Made by a program: the position numbers and the translations under genes. The notes beneath the pieces were generated by a model. That model saw only the letters and a list, made by a program, of their open reading frames with translations, was not told the DNA's origin and ran no database searches. Shown one piece after another: positions 40,210 to 52,062 of a stretch of DNA of 64,000 nt. Within the stretch, counting starts at the first letter, position 1. Every line of letters starts with the position of its first letter. The DNA is taken from the NCBI GenBank assembly GCA_018350325.1, contig JAEVLN010000030.1:620001-684000 (forward strand), in the 5' to 3' direction. Origin of the DNA: Globodera rostochiensis. Its lineage: Eukaryota; Nematoda; Chromadorea; Rhabditida; Heteroderidae.

Positions 40210-40744
40210 CTGGCTACGGCGACATTCTTGTGCAAACGCGGACGCCGAACTCTTTCTGCGAATAATTTCGGCGCAAATAATGCCTTGTGGAATCAAATCA
40301 ATGCTATTACCTCTACTGTCATGATGGTAAAACATTTTTTTTTTGTAGATTTTGTACAAACAAAATTTGTAACAAATATTCACGCGTTTTTAAAAATCAT
40401 TGATTAAGATGGCTTTCTTGCTCGAAATGCAAATTTGTATACAATGTTTTTAAATTTTCATTAAAAAACATGTTTTAAACCGCAAAACATTCTTAATTTT
40501 TACAGAATCTACGAATAACGGACACTTTGCGGACTGGGGTTGTATCCCCAAAAATTCCACACAATTCTGTAATTACATTTTTACGCTGGAACAAAGGCAC
40601 TTTACGTGCTACTGCGTTTATGGTGTTCGTGGTTTAAACATGAACAACGAAATGGAAACCTTCGAAAAGACCTACGACGATTACTTTCACAAGGAAGCAC
40701 GTCATCGTCCTCTAGTTATCAAAGGAGTCATCATCGTTACCTAG
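40210..40744 (+). pseudogene. Ly6/uPAR-like family member 4, frameshifted
   Basis: Exon 3 (40506-40744) is well preserved: ADWGCIPKNSTQFC, then FTCYCVYGVRGLNMNNEM, with the family's AG acceptor and codon phase. Upstream, 40210-40326 encodes FLCKRGRR and, after a one-base frame change near 40285, NQCYYLYCHDG, ending at the expected GT donor. A frameshift in exon 2 and no visible signal-peptide exon point to a pseudogene, unless the assembly has an indel. The exon 2 start is approximate. Confidence 0.6.
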
Positions 40745-40914
40745 TTATCAGACAAAAGAGTCGCCGTTGAACCCGTTTTGGTAATCCCAAAGATTTTGGC
40801 TTTTTGAATGATTTTGAGGCTAAAATTGATTTTTGCTTTTTCTAAAATTTGTTCGAATTCGGGTGCGGGGTTCGGAGTTGCTCAAAATGGAGTTCATATC
40901 CGGAATCTGCGGGC

Positions 40915-41481
40915 CCGAGTACTAGGGATGCTCGAGAGTCTCGGTCTCGATTCTCGAGGCGACAAATTACTCGGTTTTTTTGGGTCTCGGTAGGTCCGGA
41001 TTATTAGCATTTAACCTTTTTTTTTGCGGATAGGGTTTGACGAGAGAAGCCTGGAAATAGCATTCATTTCAAAAATTTTTGAATTATCCCTATTTTGGGG
41101 GGTTTTTAGTTCCTATTATAGGCCCCTTTTTCACGTTTTTTTAGTCCCTAAAAATCCGGACCTAAACATCCAATGTTCTTAACAAAAAGCAATAAAATTC
41201 AAAATATTCCTAAAATTGAATTTTTTTTTTTGAAAAAGGATGTTTTACGAGTTGTATTTTGATGGATAATGTTTAGTGTTAAATTATTTATTGAAAATTT
41301 GTGGAGCTTAAAATCAATATTTTTTTTTTTAGTGAATTTCGAAAAAAATTGAAATTTCTCCGTTCCCGAGCCGAGAAATTTCTCGGGTTTTTTGGTCTCG
41401 GTCTCGAGTCTCGGTGTCATTTCTCGGTCTCGGTTCTCGATTCTCGGTAAATTTCAATTCCCGAGCATCCCTACCGAGTAC
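40915..41481. mobile_element. hAT-type MITE with 8-bp target duplication
   Basis: The element is 40923-41473, 551 bp. Ends are TAGGGATGCTCG and CGAGCATCCCTA, flanked by CCGAGTAC at 40915-40922 and 41474-41481. Subterminal TCTCGGTCTCGATTCTCG words are repeated. No transposase is present. The 8-bp duplication and TAGGG termini are hAT traits. Confidence 0.85.
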
Positions 41482-43225
41482 CACTATAAAATCTTTTTAT
41501 CGACTTTGAAAACCAATTTGTATTTTTTCAAAAAAAAGATCTTAGATTCATGATTGGCACCCCCGAAAACCCCTAAATGCAAATTTTTAGACCAAATTTT
41601 CAAAAAAAAAAAATCGGGCCTCCACATTCTTTAGGATTACCAAAGTTTTTACAACAAAGTAAGTTTGAGAACACATATGTTCATCAATATAAAGTCGTAG
41701 AGGACGTGACCTTTGGTTTTGATAAATATAACAAAGATAAGAGAAGTTTTTTTACAAAATAAAAATAATTCGAAAAAAAGATTCTTCGCGTAAGTGTCGA
41801 TTTAAAAATGTTTTCTCATTTTTGGCGGGATAAAATTTTGTTCAAAACAGTTTGGGAAGAAGAATCCATGTAATCACTTTTTTCCTTTCTAAATTTAATT
41901 TCATCTTCAATCCTCGTTTTAATCTTTTTGAATAACATTTTTTTAGTATTCTTAGACACAAATCTAACAAAATAAACTAAAATATCTTCATTTTCTTTAA
42001 TCCTTAATTATTCTTGAATATCGCTATTTTATTTATTTTGTATCTAATTGGTTTTTAATTTACGGCAAAAATGAAAACTAAGCAACTATTTGATTTTTGC
42101 TGTTTAAACTCTTATACTTATATTTTAGACATCAAACTTGACTTAAGAACTAATGAATATTTTTTTTTGTCTCTTTTAATTTTTTTTGCTTCTAAAATAT
42201 ATATATACCTATATAATCCGAATTGTATTTCACTTATTATTTTAATAAATTTGAAAAATAGCTTGCATAGACGGAATGCTAAAATAAAATGAAGCATAAT
42301 TAGGCCCGGATTTATATGTTCCAAAATGCTCAAATATGCGCATATATATGAACCGAAAAAGGATGCCGAATCGGCATCATTCGGAAGCTATTCGACTCTT
42401 GACGCCAATCGTCACTGAAGTCTACATAGATCCCGATTTTTAATGATATTTGAGAAGTACTTTTGCTTTTTGGCTTTATTTGTTCTTGAACAATTTGAGC
42501 TGTCAAAATTCATTGGCCATCGTTTTAAAAATAGTATTTGAAGATCGCTATTTTGTGCCATTTGGAGCTCTAATCCATGGCTTTTTCGTTTAAGTCATAT
42601 CTTTTCCATTACAGGCTAGTGCAAGCTTAGCGCGCGCTTTTGAATGTTACAAAAATAGTTTTGAATTGTTTAGCTAACTAAACGGTTAAGATCTTTCTAA
42701 TTGAAGAGGCCAAAACGATCGGCGTAACCCCGCCTAGGCCGATATTGCGCCGGTATCGGTTCGATTCGGAGAGCTTCAACATCGGGAATGGTTCTTAGCA
42801 ATGACGTACATAGACAGATTTAGCCTTTTTCAAAAAAATGAGGCGAAATTGCTGTTTTTGAATGCCGCTCACGATAATATGGGTAATTTTCGTTGACTTA
42901 CTTGTTCTGAAAGGCGCTATTTGTCTTGAAAAGTAACTAATTCAACAAATACCGATTTAACAGCAGGTCATTTTTCATAAAAATTTCAACAATGTTTTTA
43001 CTAGGCAAGCATAAAATATAATTTTATTTTTAAATCCGTTCATCATCTTTAAAAATCTCAAGAGTACAACTCAGAATAATAATCATCAAATTTTTTTTAA
43101 TAAAAGTATACTATATTAATTAACGCTTTCTTCATCATTTAAACAGTCTTTAGTCATTCTATTTTTTAATTTACGAAAACTTCAAACCTTTTCATTTTTA
43201 TTTCTTTGAACAAAAATGAATGATG
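41482..43225. other. AT-rich intergenic DNA
   Basis: No coding region has support. The ORFs at 41577-41762 and 42071-42292 are low-complexity. Nothing else is seen. Confidence 0.5.
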
Positions 43226-43730
43226 GTTTAATGCAGGGCTGCGATCGGGTAAAGTCAATTCCCAAGTACAAGCATGTTGATTTCCAAGTACCTAATGAGC
43301 CAATTTTACGAATTCCAAGTACACTCAAAAATTTATATTTTCAAAACAAAAACGCTTTATTCTTGTTCAAATGGCTTGTATTTCACGCCCGAATGAATCT
43401 TTTCCAACAATTTCTTGCTTCCGCTCAACAATCGGTGCATTTCTTATATCTATTTTTTGCGCGTGATTTTCCAAATATTTTTGTGAAAAGGTGGGAGGGG
43501 GGGGGGGAGGGTCGGCGGTGCCGATAGGCGCCGCCGGGAAAAATTTTGAATTTTTGACTTAATTTGTTAAGGGAATTGCAACCAATTTTATGAGAAGTCC
43601 AAATTTTTTTTGGTCTCATTTTCCAAGTACATTCTTGGAAATAAGTACGCTTTTAAATTTGTAAGTACGAGGGTCCGTTTCCAAGTACTGTACTTGGCAT
43701 CCAAGTACGAATCGCAGCCCTGGTTTAATG
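43226..43730. mobile_element. hAT-type MITE with CCAAGTAC repeats
   Basis: The element is 43234-43722, 489 bp. Ends are CAGGGCTGCGAT and ATCGCAGCCCTG, with GTTTAATG duplicated at 43226-43233 and 43723-43730. Subterminal CCAAGTAC/GTACTTGG words are repeated at both ends. A G-run and the GC-rich palindrome (about 43512-43540) lie inside. Confidence 0.87.
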
Positions 43731-45995
43731 TCATTGTTATATTTGTTTAATCATTGAGTTTCTATTAAAAAAGCTAAGATTATAATATTAATTTATAAAA
43801 AATTATCTTAAGGTAATTATTTTAATCATTTGTATATTTGTAAAATCATTTGCGACTTATTTTGTACAAAACAATAAATTATATATTTTGATTAACTTTA
43901 TGGACGGTTCAAAAAGAGGCAAAAAGATTGTTGGGTTTCTGATCAGTTCGCTAAATTGGAGAGGGTCTCCACTTCAACTCTTTTTAAGGAGCTTCTGTGT
44001 CGTTCTACATTTACAACGCATTTTACTATTACTTCTTCAAAACAAAGTAAAATGCGTTTTCTGACTATTTCTTACGCACCTGAGGGAAGGAAAGAAAAAA
44101 GGAAGCATTGATGTTATGTGATTTCTTTTTTATCATTGACACAGAACAGCTCTTTATTTTTGCGCAGTCGATCAAACCACAAACATCCAATTTAGAGGAT
44201 TTTTTTTAATCCTTTCAAGGAAAATTTATTTTTTGTTCTTGTGAGTGAACATTTTAAATAAAGCGCTGTGAAATGATATATAATCCGTTTTTTCACATGT
44301 TAATTGTGGTTTGCTGAGTGCGCAGTGGACAACCAAATATAGGAATTATTTTTGTTGAGGGTTTAAAAATGATTACTGTTACCAACCAATCTGTCACCAC
44401 TTTGTTTCATTGCCAATTAATTTGTGATGTATTGCATACATAATATTTAAATTTGGGTAGAATCATTCTTTCTATTTCGCATAAACGTTTTTAACTATTT
44501 ATATGCGGCATACATTGAGGCTAGTGAAGGGTACTTTTCCGTTATATGAGAACAACAATAAAAGTTTTTTTCAAAGTCGATAAAAGCTGTTTCTAGATGT
44601 TTTCTTCAAACTCCGAACCCAAATCCAACTCTTTCATTGAATGACAAACGAACGGTTCATTCATCACACCCGTCCTCCGCCTTCCGCCGCCGATTTGTTA
44701 ATTTTCGCCCTTTACTGCACATGCAATCCAGAACTGGCACAGGCGATGAGCAGACCAGCAGGAAGGGGGGGGGGCAGGGGGAGGCGAAGCTCATGAGTCG
44801 TCCCGGAAAATTGGTCACCAGGATATTTTGAGTTTTTCGTTCTAACTTTTTTCCAACAACTCTAAAAACTTAGCTTTCTTTTGCAAAAAGCTTCTTCAAA
44901 CTGAATGCTGTCAAATGGTATAAATTTTTCGTATTCTGTAGACTTTAACATCCCCCCCCCCATTCATTTCTAAATACTATAGGGAAATTATGTTTTAAGT
45001 GCCGGGGGGAAAAGATATACCGGGATTCCCTTTGGTTCGAATTGGCTGAAAATTTGCATGGTGATAAAAGGGTTTTATTGGCATAATTTCTACCTACAAA
45101 GGGTCGAAAAGTCTAACCGCCCTCAAATCGCAGCCCTTTTTTAGCGACCATGTTGCAGTTGGAGGGGCAAAAGTGGTTGGGGGTCTAACCAATTTATACG
45201 TAATTTGGCTGGGGTCAAAAAATTAAAAGGTCGAATTTAGCCTTAGGAGGTAATTGAAAAGTTATTTTGACTCAGCTTGATGGGCTGAGTCTAACAAAAA
45301 AAAGTTTGTTGAGTTCTGATCAAAACTGATTAAGTTACGGTATTTTATTTTAAGCAAAAATTCAAAAAATTAAATTTTGAAATTTATAGATTCAGCTTAA
45401 AAAGCTGAGCTAAAAAATAAAAAAAGTTTATTCGATTCTGATCAGAATTGATCAAAATATGGTTTATTTAAAAAATAAATGCTACGAAATAGTGTGGGAA
45501 AGTGAGAGATAGTTGATAGAGAAAGATAAGTAAGGTTAGAGATTAAGTGCCCTTTTGCAGTAGTTTGCTCCCCATAAAACATTTTTGTTGGTGAAATGCT
45601 AAGGGGAGAGTAAATTAACGACAATTAGATAAAAAATTAAAATAAGTAAATAATTTTGAAAATCCCTTAAAGGGCTTCTTGGGCCCGTAAAGGGCTTGCC
45701 CGCCTCGTAATGCTTAATCGGCTTCGTGAATGGCTTTTGCCCGGCTTCGGATAGGGCTTGCCGCCCAGGAGCGTGCCCATACTTTGATCACATTAAATAA
45801 AAATCAAATCAAATAAATTGAAATAAAAAAAAGAAAATTTCGTTTTCGTAATTTTTTTTTCGTTTTCGTTTTCGAAAATGAAAATTCTGATTTCGTCCAC
45901 CCCTTGTCCCCCGCTCAATTGGGTGGGGCGATACGACGATGAATGCCCACATTCACCCGCCCTCGGGGCAAAATGCTCTGCCCGCAAAACTCCGT
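43731..45995. other. Intergenic DNA
   Basis: No gene is supported. A pair of similar 100-bp segments with GCTGAG/CTCAGC palindromes is at 45262-45330 and 45384-45470. Confidence 0.5.
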
Positions 45996-46437
45996 GCTGG
46001 ACGTGATCACGGATCACGCCTTCGCTTTTCTCCTTCACCATGTCCTAAAGGCTTTTTGACCAATTATTCTTTTTTTAATGGCTATTAGCGTGTATACTTT
46101 TTTAATCAACCCATCCTCCGAGTAGGTTATCCGACCGAATCCAGTGCCTGTGGCGCTGGTTTCGTTTTTTGCGCTTTACGGTGATAAATAGGGGACGATA
46201 TGAAAATGGAAAATGACAAGAATATCAAAAACTTTTGTTTTCCCTGACAAATAGAATAAATAAAATTATGTGGGCAACAAATCTGAGACGAGTTAAAGCT
46301 GTTTGAAAAGTGTAAATTTAGCGACTCATTTTCAGAATCGCAACTCGCTCGGATTTCTTCGTTCATGCGCTTACACTTTCACTTTAAATATTCCATTTTA
46401 AAAGTAGCTTTAGGTTTCCAATTTCTTAGCCAAGTGT
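45996..46437. repeat. Local duplication, copy 1
   Basis: Nearly identical to 51484-51933 (start GGACGTGATCACGGATCACG). Copy 2 has ten extra bases near 51650. Minus-strand ORFs in both (starting MNEEIRASCDSENES) are short and unsupported. Confidence 0.8.
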
Positions 46438-49400
46438 TGTATCTTTTTATAAATTTCGAAGTACTGTCAAAATCCATGACTGTCCAAAAAGTCTGATATT
46501 GTACGAAATGTTCACTTTTTAAGGGATTCTGTCATTACTTTTAAATTAAAATCCAATCGTTAGAGGTGGTAGTATCGCGCGATATTGCACGAAATGCGAT
46601 AGCGATATACGATTGGCGATAAAACCATTTTCCAAACAGGCACAGCAAGAAGCGCCTCGTGCCGACGAACAACAAAATTGCCCGTTAGATCACCAGCGTA
46701 GACCTCAAAAGCTTTTGGAAAAGCAGAACCCGGCTTTGTATGCGGAATTATTTAACAACAGCAGCAACAACCAATATTCTCACATCGAGACAACCAAGAA
46801 CAGAAGCCACTGCCCTGGCTGCAAACGAGTTTGCCGTTTTGCACTGGTTCGATTCCCGACATGCTGGCTAACACGCCATGGACACCAAGACTCCAAAAAA
46901 ATGGAGACTTCAAAAATGGCTGGTTCTTCTTGATTTAGAATTTTTGGTAGGTTTATCATTTAAAAAATAAGAAGTTCCGACGGACAAAATGTCAGGTAAG
47001 CCAAAAAATCGGTCTAAAAACCATTTTTTTTTGATTAGTGCATTCGCTCCAAATTTTTCTTATTTTGAATATTAGATCAAAATGATATGAACTAATCCAA
47101 TTCCAATAAAATAAGAACAAATCACCGGTTCAAAAGTTGTTCCGTATTTTGCGGTTCCGGAACCAGTAAACCACTGATTGTCTGACAGATAGATATAAAC
47201 ATGATTATAAATTATGCATAAAAAAATTTCATGCTCGTTCCGCGGCTGGCATGTGATTTTGTCCGATTGGCTTACCGCACATTTCGGCGTCGGACATTTT
47301 ATCCTTTTCCAAGCGACCGGACTTTTTGTCCACGTACGTGTCGGAACTCCCGCCGTTTGATTGAGAAGGAGTTCCTCCAAGATTCGCACACGGTAGTGCT
47401 TTGGTGGGCCGGAGGAAAGTGGTCGGGGGGGTTTAGGCCAGTTGTAGGAATAAAAACGCCAAGATTTTGCACAATTATCAGCTCAAACTCAAACTTGGGT
47501 AATTAAACCGAGATTTCTCTCGAAATGTGAAACAAAATGTGATCACCTAGGATTGAGGTGATCACACAAGTGACTAGTGGGGGACAATGGTGAATTGGTC
47601 AATCGGTCAATTGGATGCAATGGAAAAACCGGAAATTGATGACCCCCGAATTGCCAGAAGTGGATGAAAGTTGAATTGGCGAATTTGGCAAGACAATGAT
47701 TGGATTTTGGATGAGTTGGCCAAAAGAGGTTAATGGATTTGGACTGACGGATATCGAGTGGCAAATGTGTGGATTGTTGTGTTGTGCAGAGTGAGGGAGG
47801 GGGGTATAGGCAGGTCGAGAGTGAAACTGTTGATGGTCGGCACAATGCCTTGAATGTGGTCAATGAACTGATTTGTGGTGAAAAGCAGCGGGCTTATAAA
47901 GGGGCCAAAATTGTTTACAAGAAGGTGAAGTTAGCAGAAATTGACTGACATGTTTGATCAGTTGGGGGAGATAAGAGCGAAAATGTGCATGCAATGGGCA
48001 AAATGGGGTGACTTACGAACAATTTGCTCCTCTTACAAAAATGTGCACCTTTGTGCAAACAAGGGAAATTGGGCCAAAAATGTGGTAAAGCGGAACTTTC
48101 GATTTTTCGGATTTTACGACTAAATCCGACAACATGTTTGAGCTGAGCGTTTTTAGTCTATATAACCCTTTGGCTTTTTTGAGAATGAATCCATATTTTG
48201 CCATTTTTCATAATCATTTTTGAAGACAAAATTTTCTAAAATTTTCTGGGGATGCTTGGGGAGGGTCGACGGCAGGGATGGGCGAATTCCGATTTCAGGC
48301 CTTTTGATTTACAAAATTCGTTTTTGGCCCAATTTTCCTAACAAAATCGACTTCAAAGCAAAATTTCCTTACGTGCCTGGTTCCGATTTCCGAATTGGGA
48401 AATTTAAAACAAAACTGAAAATCCCAAAAGGCCACAAAAAACCTCGTCAAACTCTAAAAAGCAACAAAATAAGGCTAAAACTAGGTTGGACGGGACCGGG
48501 ACTTTTGGGGGAAAACCGGGACCGGGACTTACCGAGACCAGAAAACCGGGACCGGGACCAAGATTTTCACCCGGGACCGGTTCCGGGACCAACCGGGACT
48601 TTCCAAGTGAAAATTTTTTTTTAGAATCTTATTAATGAGGGGATGCCTATTTGAGTAAAGGGGAACCCATTAATAACTGCTTGCACTCAAGCGGGTTCGA
48701 ACCCAACACATAACATAAGACTCACCAAAAAGGCAAACCACTAGGCCATCTACTTACTAGGGTCACATGTAAAAAGGATTTAAATTGTCGCTTGATGATG
48801 CCATCATTAGGGTGTAGATTAGTCCCGGTTGGTCCCGGTCCCGGCGGGTCCAAAAACCGCGACTTTCAGTTTTCAAAAAATCCCGTCTCGAAAAAGAATT
48901 ATTGCAAAATAATTCTTCAACGAGTTCAATTCCAACCAAGCATTTTTTAGCTGTTTTGATTTCCTAAAGATGGCTTTCGGATTATGACGCGGCCACCAAT
49001 ATAGACAAAACAAATCATATTGGGCCCGCCAATTTCTGAAGATGAAAAAGACAAATCTGTTATCATAACACATATTTTGGTGTTTAATTTCAAATATTGA
49101 ATAAAAAGGCTTACTATTATACCCGTGGGGCTGGTAATTTTACATTAAATTTTATTTTTAGTTAAAAAACTGAAAACACAAAGCCGAAAAAGTAAAATTT
49201 AATTTCATTTTTAATGGGTGGGAGTGATCGGTATCGGTGACGATTTTACGTCAACTTAAAAGATCCAAGGGGGGCAGTTTCTCTGCGTTTTAGTTAAATA
49301 AAGGCCTTTTTGTTTACAAAATTCTCTATTCAAAACGAGATATGTACATTTTTGCAGCAAAATGATTTTGCCGTCCAGCAAAATATGCCAGAGTAGACCC

Positions 49401-49840
49401 CGGCATTTGTGATTCTTTGTGACAATGGAAATAACTCGGTCCTTCCATATCTTAACATTTGAATATACTCGTTAACACGCAATAACACTTTTTGAATACA
49501 TACCACAACCAATTACGTATTATATTATCCAACACGTCTTATAACATTCAATCACATATTACAACATCCGATCACACGCTCCCCACATATTTTACCATCC
49601 ATTCTGTTCCGAAGGAATGGAAAATAGTATGGGAGTTTGACGAAATAGAAAAGAAATAGCGTGCTTGTCAGACGCTCACACCCAGAGGCTTTCATTGTGT
49701 ATTTCCTGTTTTTGTCCCATCATTTTGCTAACAATAGTGCCCGTCCATTCTTTTTGATAATTACAATTTCCATTTTGCCTGAGTTTTGTCAACAGTTTTT
49801 ATTTAAAATTATAACAAATTGAAGAACTCGAACCACCTGT
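46438..49840. other. Intergenic DNA with degenerate repeats
   Basis: No gene is supported. Contents: GCGATAT-type words near 46580; a GGGACCGGGAC block at 48490-48600, with its complement at 48825-48850; a tRNA-like repeat at 48690-48750. Confidence 0.45.
48690..48750 (-). repeat. tRNA-derived SINE-like head
   Basis: The minus strand shows an A box (TGGCCTAGTGG, plus coordinates 48738-48748) and a B box (GGTTCGAACCC, within 48693-48704). The inter-box sequence does not suggest a functional tRNA fold. A decayed relative is at about 57045-57095 (GAATCCGAACCC) and its duplicate at about 63680-63735. Confidence 0.5.
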
Positions 49841-50053
49841 TTAAAAGGACACGTAACTTTGAATCAAGAAAGCAAAATATGAGATAAATTCTTCCTCTCT
49901 TGCTTGGGTGTTTGCACGCCCAAGGAGGAAGTTTAGGGCCTGCCGTTCATTTTCCGGCATCTCGAACATGATGAACCCTCTGCGGCGTAGTAACAAATGC
50001 ACCAACAAACGTGCGGTTCGGCCATTTGCGTCCGGAAAGCCATGGATTTTTGT
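49841..50053 (-). CDS. Fic-domain exon (AMPylase-type), isolated
   Basis: A 70-residue open segment on the minus strand, opened by an AG acceptor-like site (just above 50053) and closed by TAA. It starts TKIHGFPDANGRTARLL, the Fic signature HxFx(D/E)GNGRxxR with the first Gly replaced by Ala. A hydrophobic helix and an RGFIMFEMPENERQALNFLL stretch follow, as in Fic C-termini. Fic proteins transfer AMP or related groups to target proteins; the catalytic His is kept. Upstream exons with the rest of the fold are not found; an open segment at 50211-50135 could be spliced in phase but does not resemble Fic. It is either a terminal exon of a spliced gene or a remnant. Confidence 0.65.
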   Translation of the reverse strand, partial: TKIHGFPDANGRTARLLVHLLLRRRGFIMFEMPENERQALNFLLGRANTQAREEEFISYFAFLIQSYVSF

Positions 50054-50849
50054 CTTAAAAATGATTCAAAAATTCCCGTATTTTTTAAATTTTTGTCACT
50101 TCTCTCCCTCCCCTCCCCCCGATCTCAAGCGGGTTTAAACCCATGAAGAGGAGAGTGATGGAGGGGTTTCTTGCTCATTGTCTTCATCTTCAATTGCCTC
50201 ATCAGGGTTGTGTAGAAACTATAATAAAATCGGAACCCGAAAATTTACACAAAATCAAAATTTTTTTATGTGATTACAAAAAATTATTTTAATAATTGAC
50301 AATATTTTAATAAAATATTGTTAAAAAAATTCAATGTTATTCAAAAAAGACAAATAAAAGCAGTTACCAAAAAATTTCCTCAGATTCGTGCGACAGGCTT
50401 AGAATGTTCTAATCATTGTCCAGTACATATATTCCGAAATTTACTTAATTTGTTTCAACAGCAATTGTCAGCTACCAAACATGCGGCACTGCCGTAGAGT
50501 TCGGCAAAAATGACCCAGTTTGCACAGTCCGTCCCTTCTCTTCACAAAATCGCCGCCGACTTCGATTTCATCGGACCATCCAGCCGGTAGTCGGGAGCAG
50601 GGATGGGCGCAATTTCGTTCTCCGCTCTTTTTTGGCTCTTTTTTTTTGTTCGTTAAAATACCTTTTTACGGAAAGACCGGAAAAATATGCACCCTCTAAG
50701 AATGAAGTAGAGTAAGACGGGACCGCGACGGGATTACGATTTTTCAAAAGCCGGGATCGGGATTCCAAAACCGGAATTTTCCTACCGGGACCGGTTCGGA
50801 TCCTCTCGACCTATTCTAGAATTAAGGTATTTTACTAAACAAGTTGTCA

Positions 50850-51000
50850 ATTTTGGTTCAATTTTCAAAATTTCTTTTTTTTGGCGCACTGTTTTCAAAA
50901 TAAATCAAAATAAATGGAATTTCTTTAGCGGCCATTCCGTCACGAGTGCTTGAGTCATCATCAAGCGGGTCAATAAAAAGGCGAAGTATTGAGGTTGACC
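50850..51000. repeat. Local duplication, copy 1 of a 130-bp segment
   Basis: Nearly identical to 51936-52062 (AATTTTCAAAATTTCTTTTT ... GGGTCAATAAAAAGGCGAA). Confidence 0.75.
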
Positions 51001-51483
51001 TCGTAGGGTCCTCTAAAGCGCAGGAAGCTAAGAAATGTTTGGTGTAGCCGGCTTTTTTTTCTTGACTTGTTAAATCTAAAAATATGTTAATAGCCAAAGG
51101 AATTAGTAAGCTGCTTTTTTTTGCTCGTTGTTTTATAAATTTTGTTCGAAAGTTTTTGTGGGGGCAAGAGAGGGAGGGGGGGGGGAGTGTCCGGAAATAG
51201 AATGAAACCAAAAGTCGTGAAAAGAAATCGAACAGGACATTGACCGATAACCTTGCTCGCAAAGCTTTGTGCTTTATCAGGGGGTATAATCGGCGAAGGT
51301 CAATATTTGTGGTAAAAAGGCTTGTTCTTGCCCAGTTTTGTGATGATGGATTCCTTTTGCACGCGAAAACGATTCTCCCTTTGTCCCCGCAAGTCGGTGG
51401 ACGAAATTTCGTTTCGGTTTCGTGGGTTTTTGAGTTTCGTTTTCGTAATTTTTTTTTTTCGTTTCGTTTTCGAAAATGAAAAC

Positions 51484-52062
51484 TGGACGTGATCACGGAT
51501 CACGCCTTCGCTTTTCTCCTTCACCATGTCCTAAAGGCTTTTTGACCAATTATTCTTTTTTTAATGGCTATTAGCGTGTATACTTTTTTAATCAACCCAT
51601 CCTCCGAGTAGGTTATCCGACCGAATCCAGTGCCTGTGGCGCTGGTTTCCCTTTGATCGTTTTTTGCGCTTTACGGTGATAAATAGGGGACGATATGAAA
51701 ATGGAAAATGACAAGAATATCAAAAACTTTTGTTTTCCCTGACAAATAGAATAATAAAATAATGTGGGCAACAAATCTGAGACGAGTTAAAGCTGTTTGA
51801 AAAGTGTAAAAATTTAGCGACTCATTTTCAGAATCGCAACTCGCTCGGATTTCTTCGTTCATGCGCTTACACTTTCACTTTAAATATTCCATTTTAAAAG
51901 TAGCTTTAGGTTTCCAATTTCTTAGCCAAGTGTTAATTTTCAAAATTTCTTTTTTTGGCGCACTGTTTTCAAAGTAGATCAAAATAAATGGAATTTCTTT
52001 AGCGGCCATTCCGTCACGAGTGCTTGAGTCATCATCAAGCGGGTCAGTAAAAAGGCGAAAGA
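51484..52062. repeat. Local duplications, second copies
   Basis: 51484-51933 repeats 45996-46437 and continues directly into 51936-52062, which repeats 50850-51000. The adjacency suggests that copies 1 were once parts of a single unit rearranged by nested events. Confidence 0.75.

Noticed and set aside
46840..46860. tRNA gene suggested by a GGTTCGATTCC B box
   Set aside because: No A box matching the consensus lies at the right distance upstream and no cloverleaf is visible.
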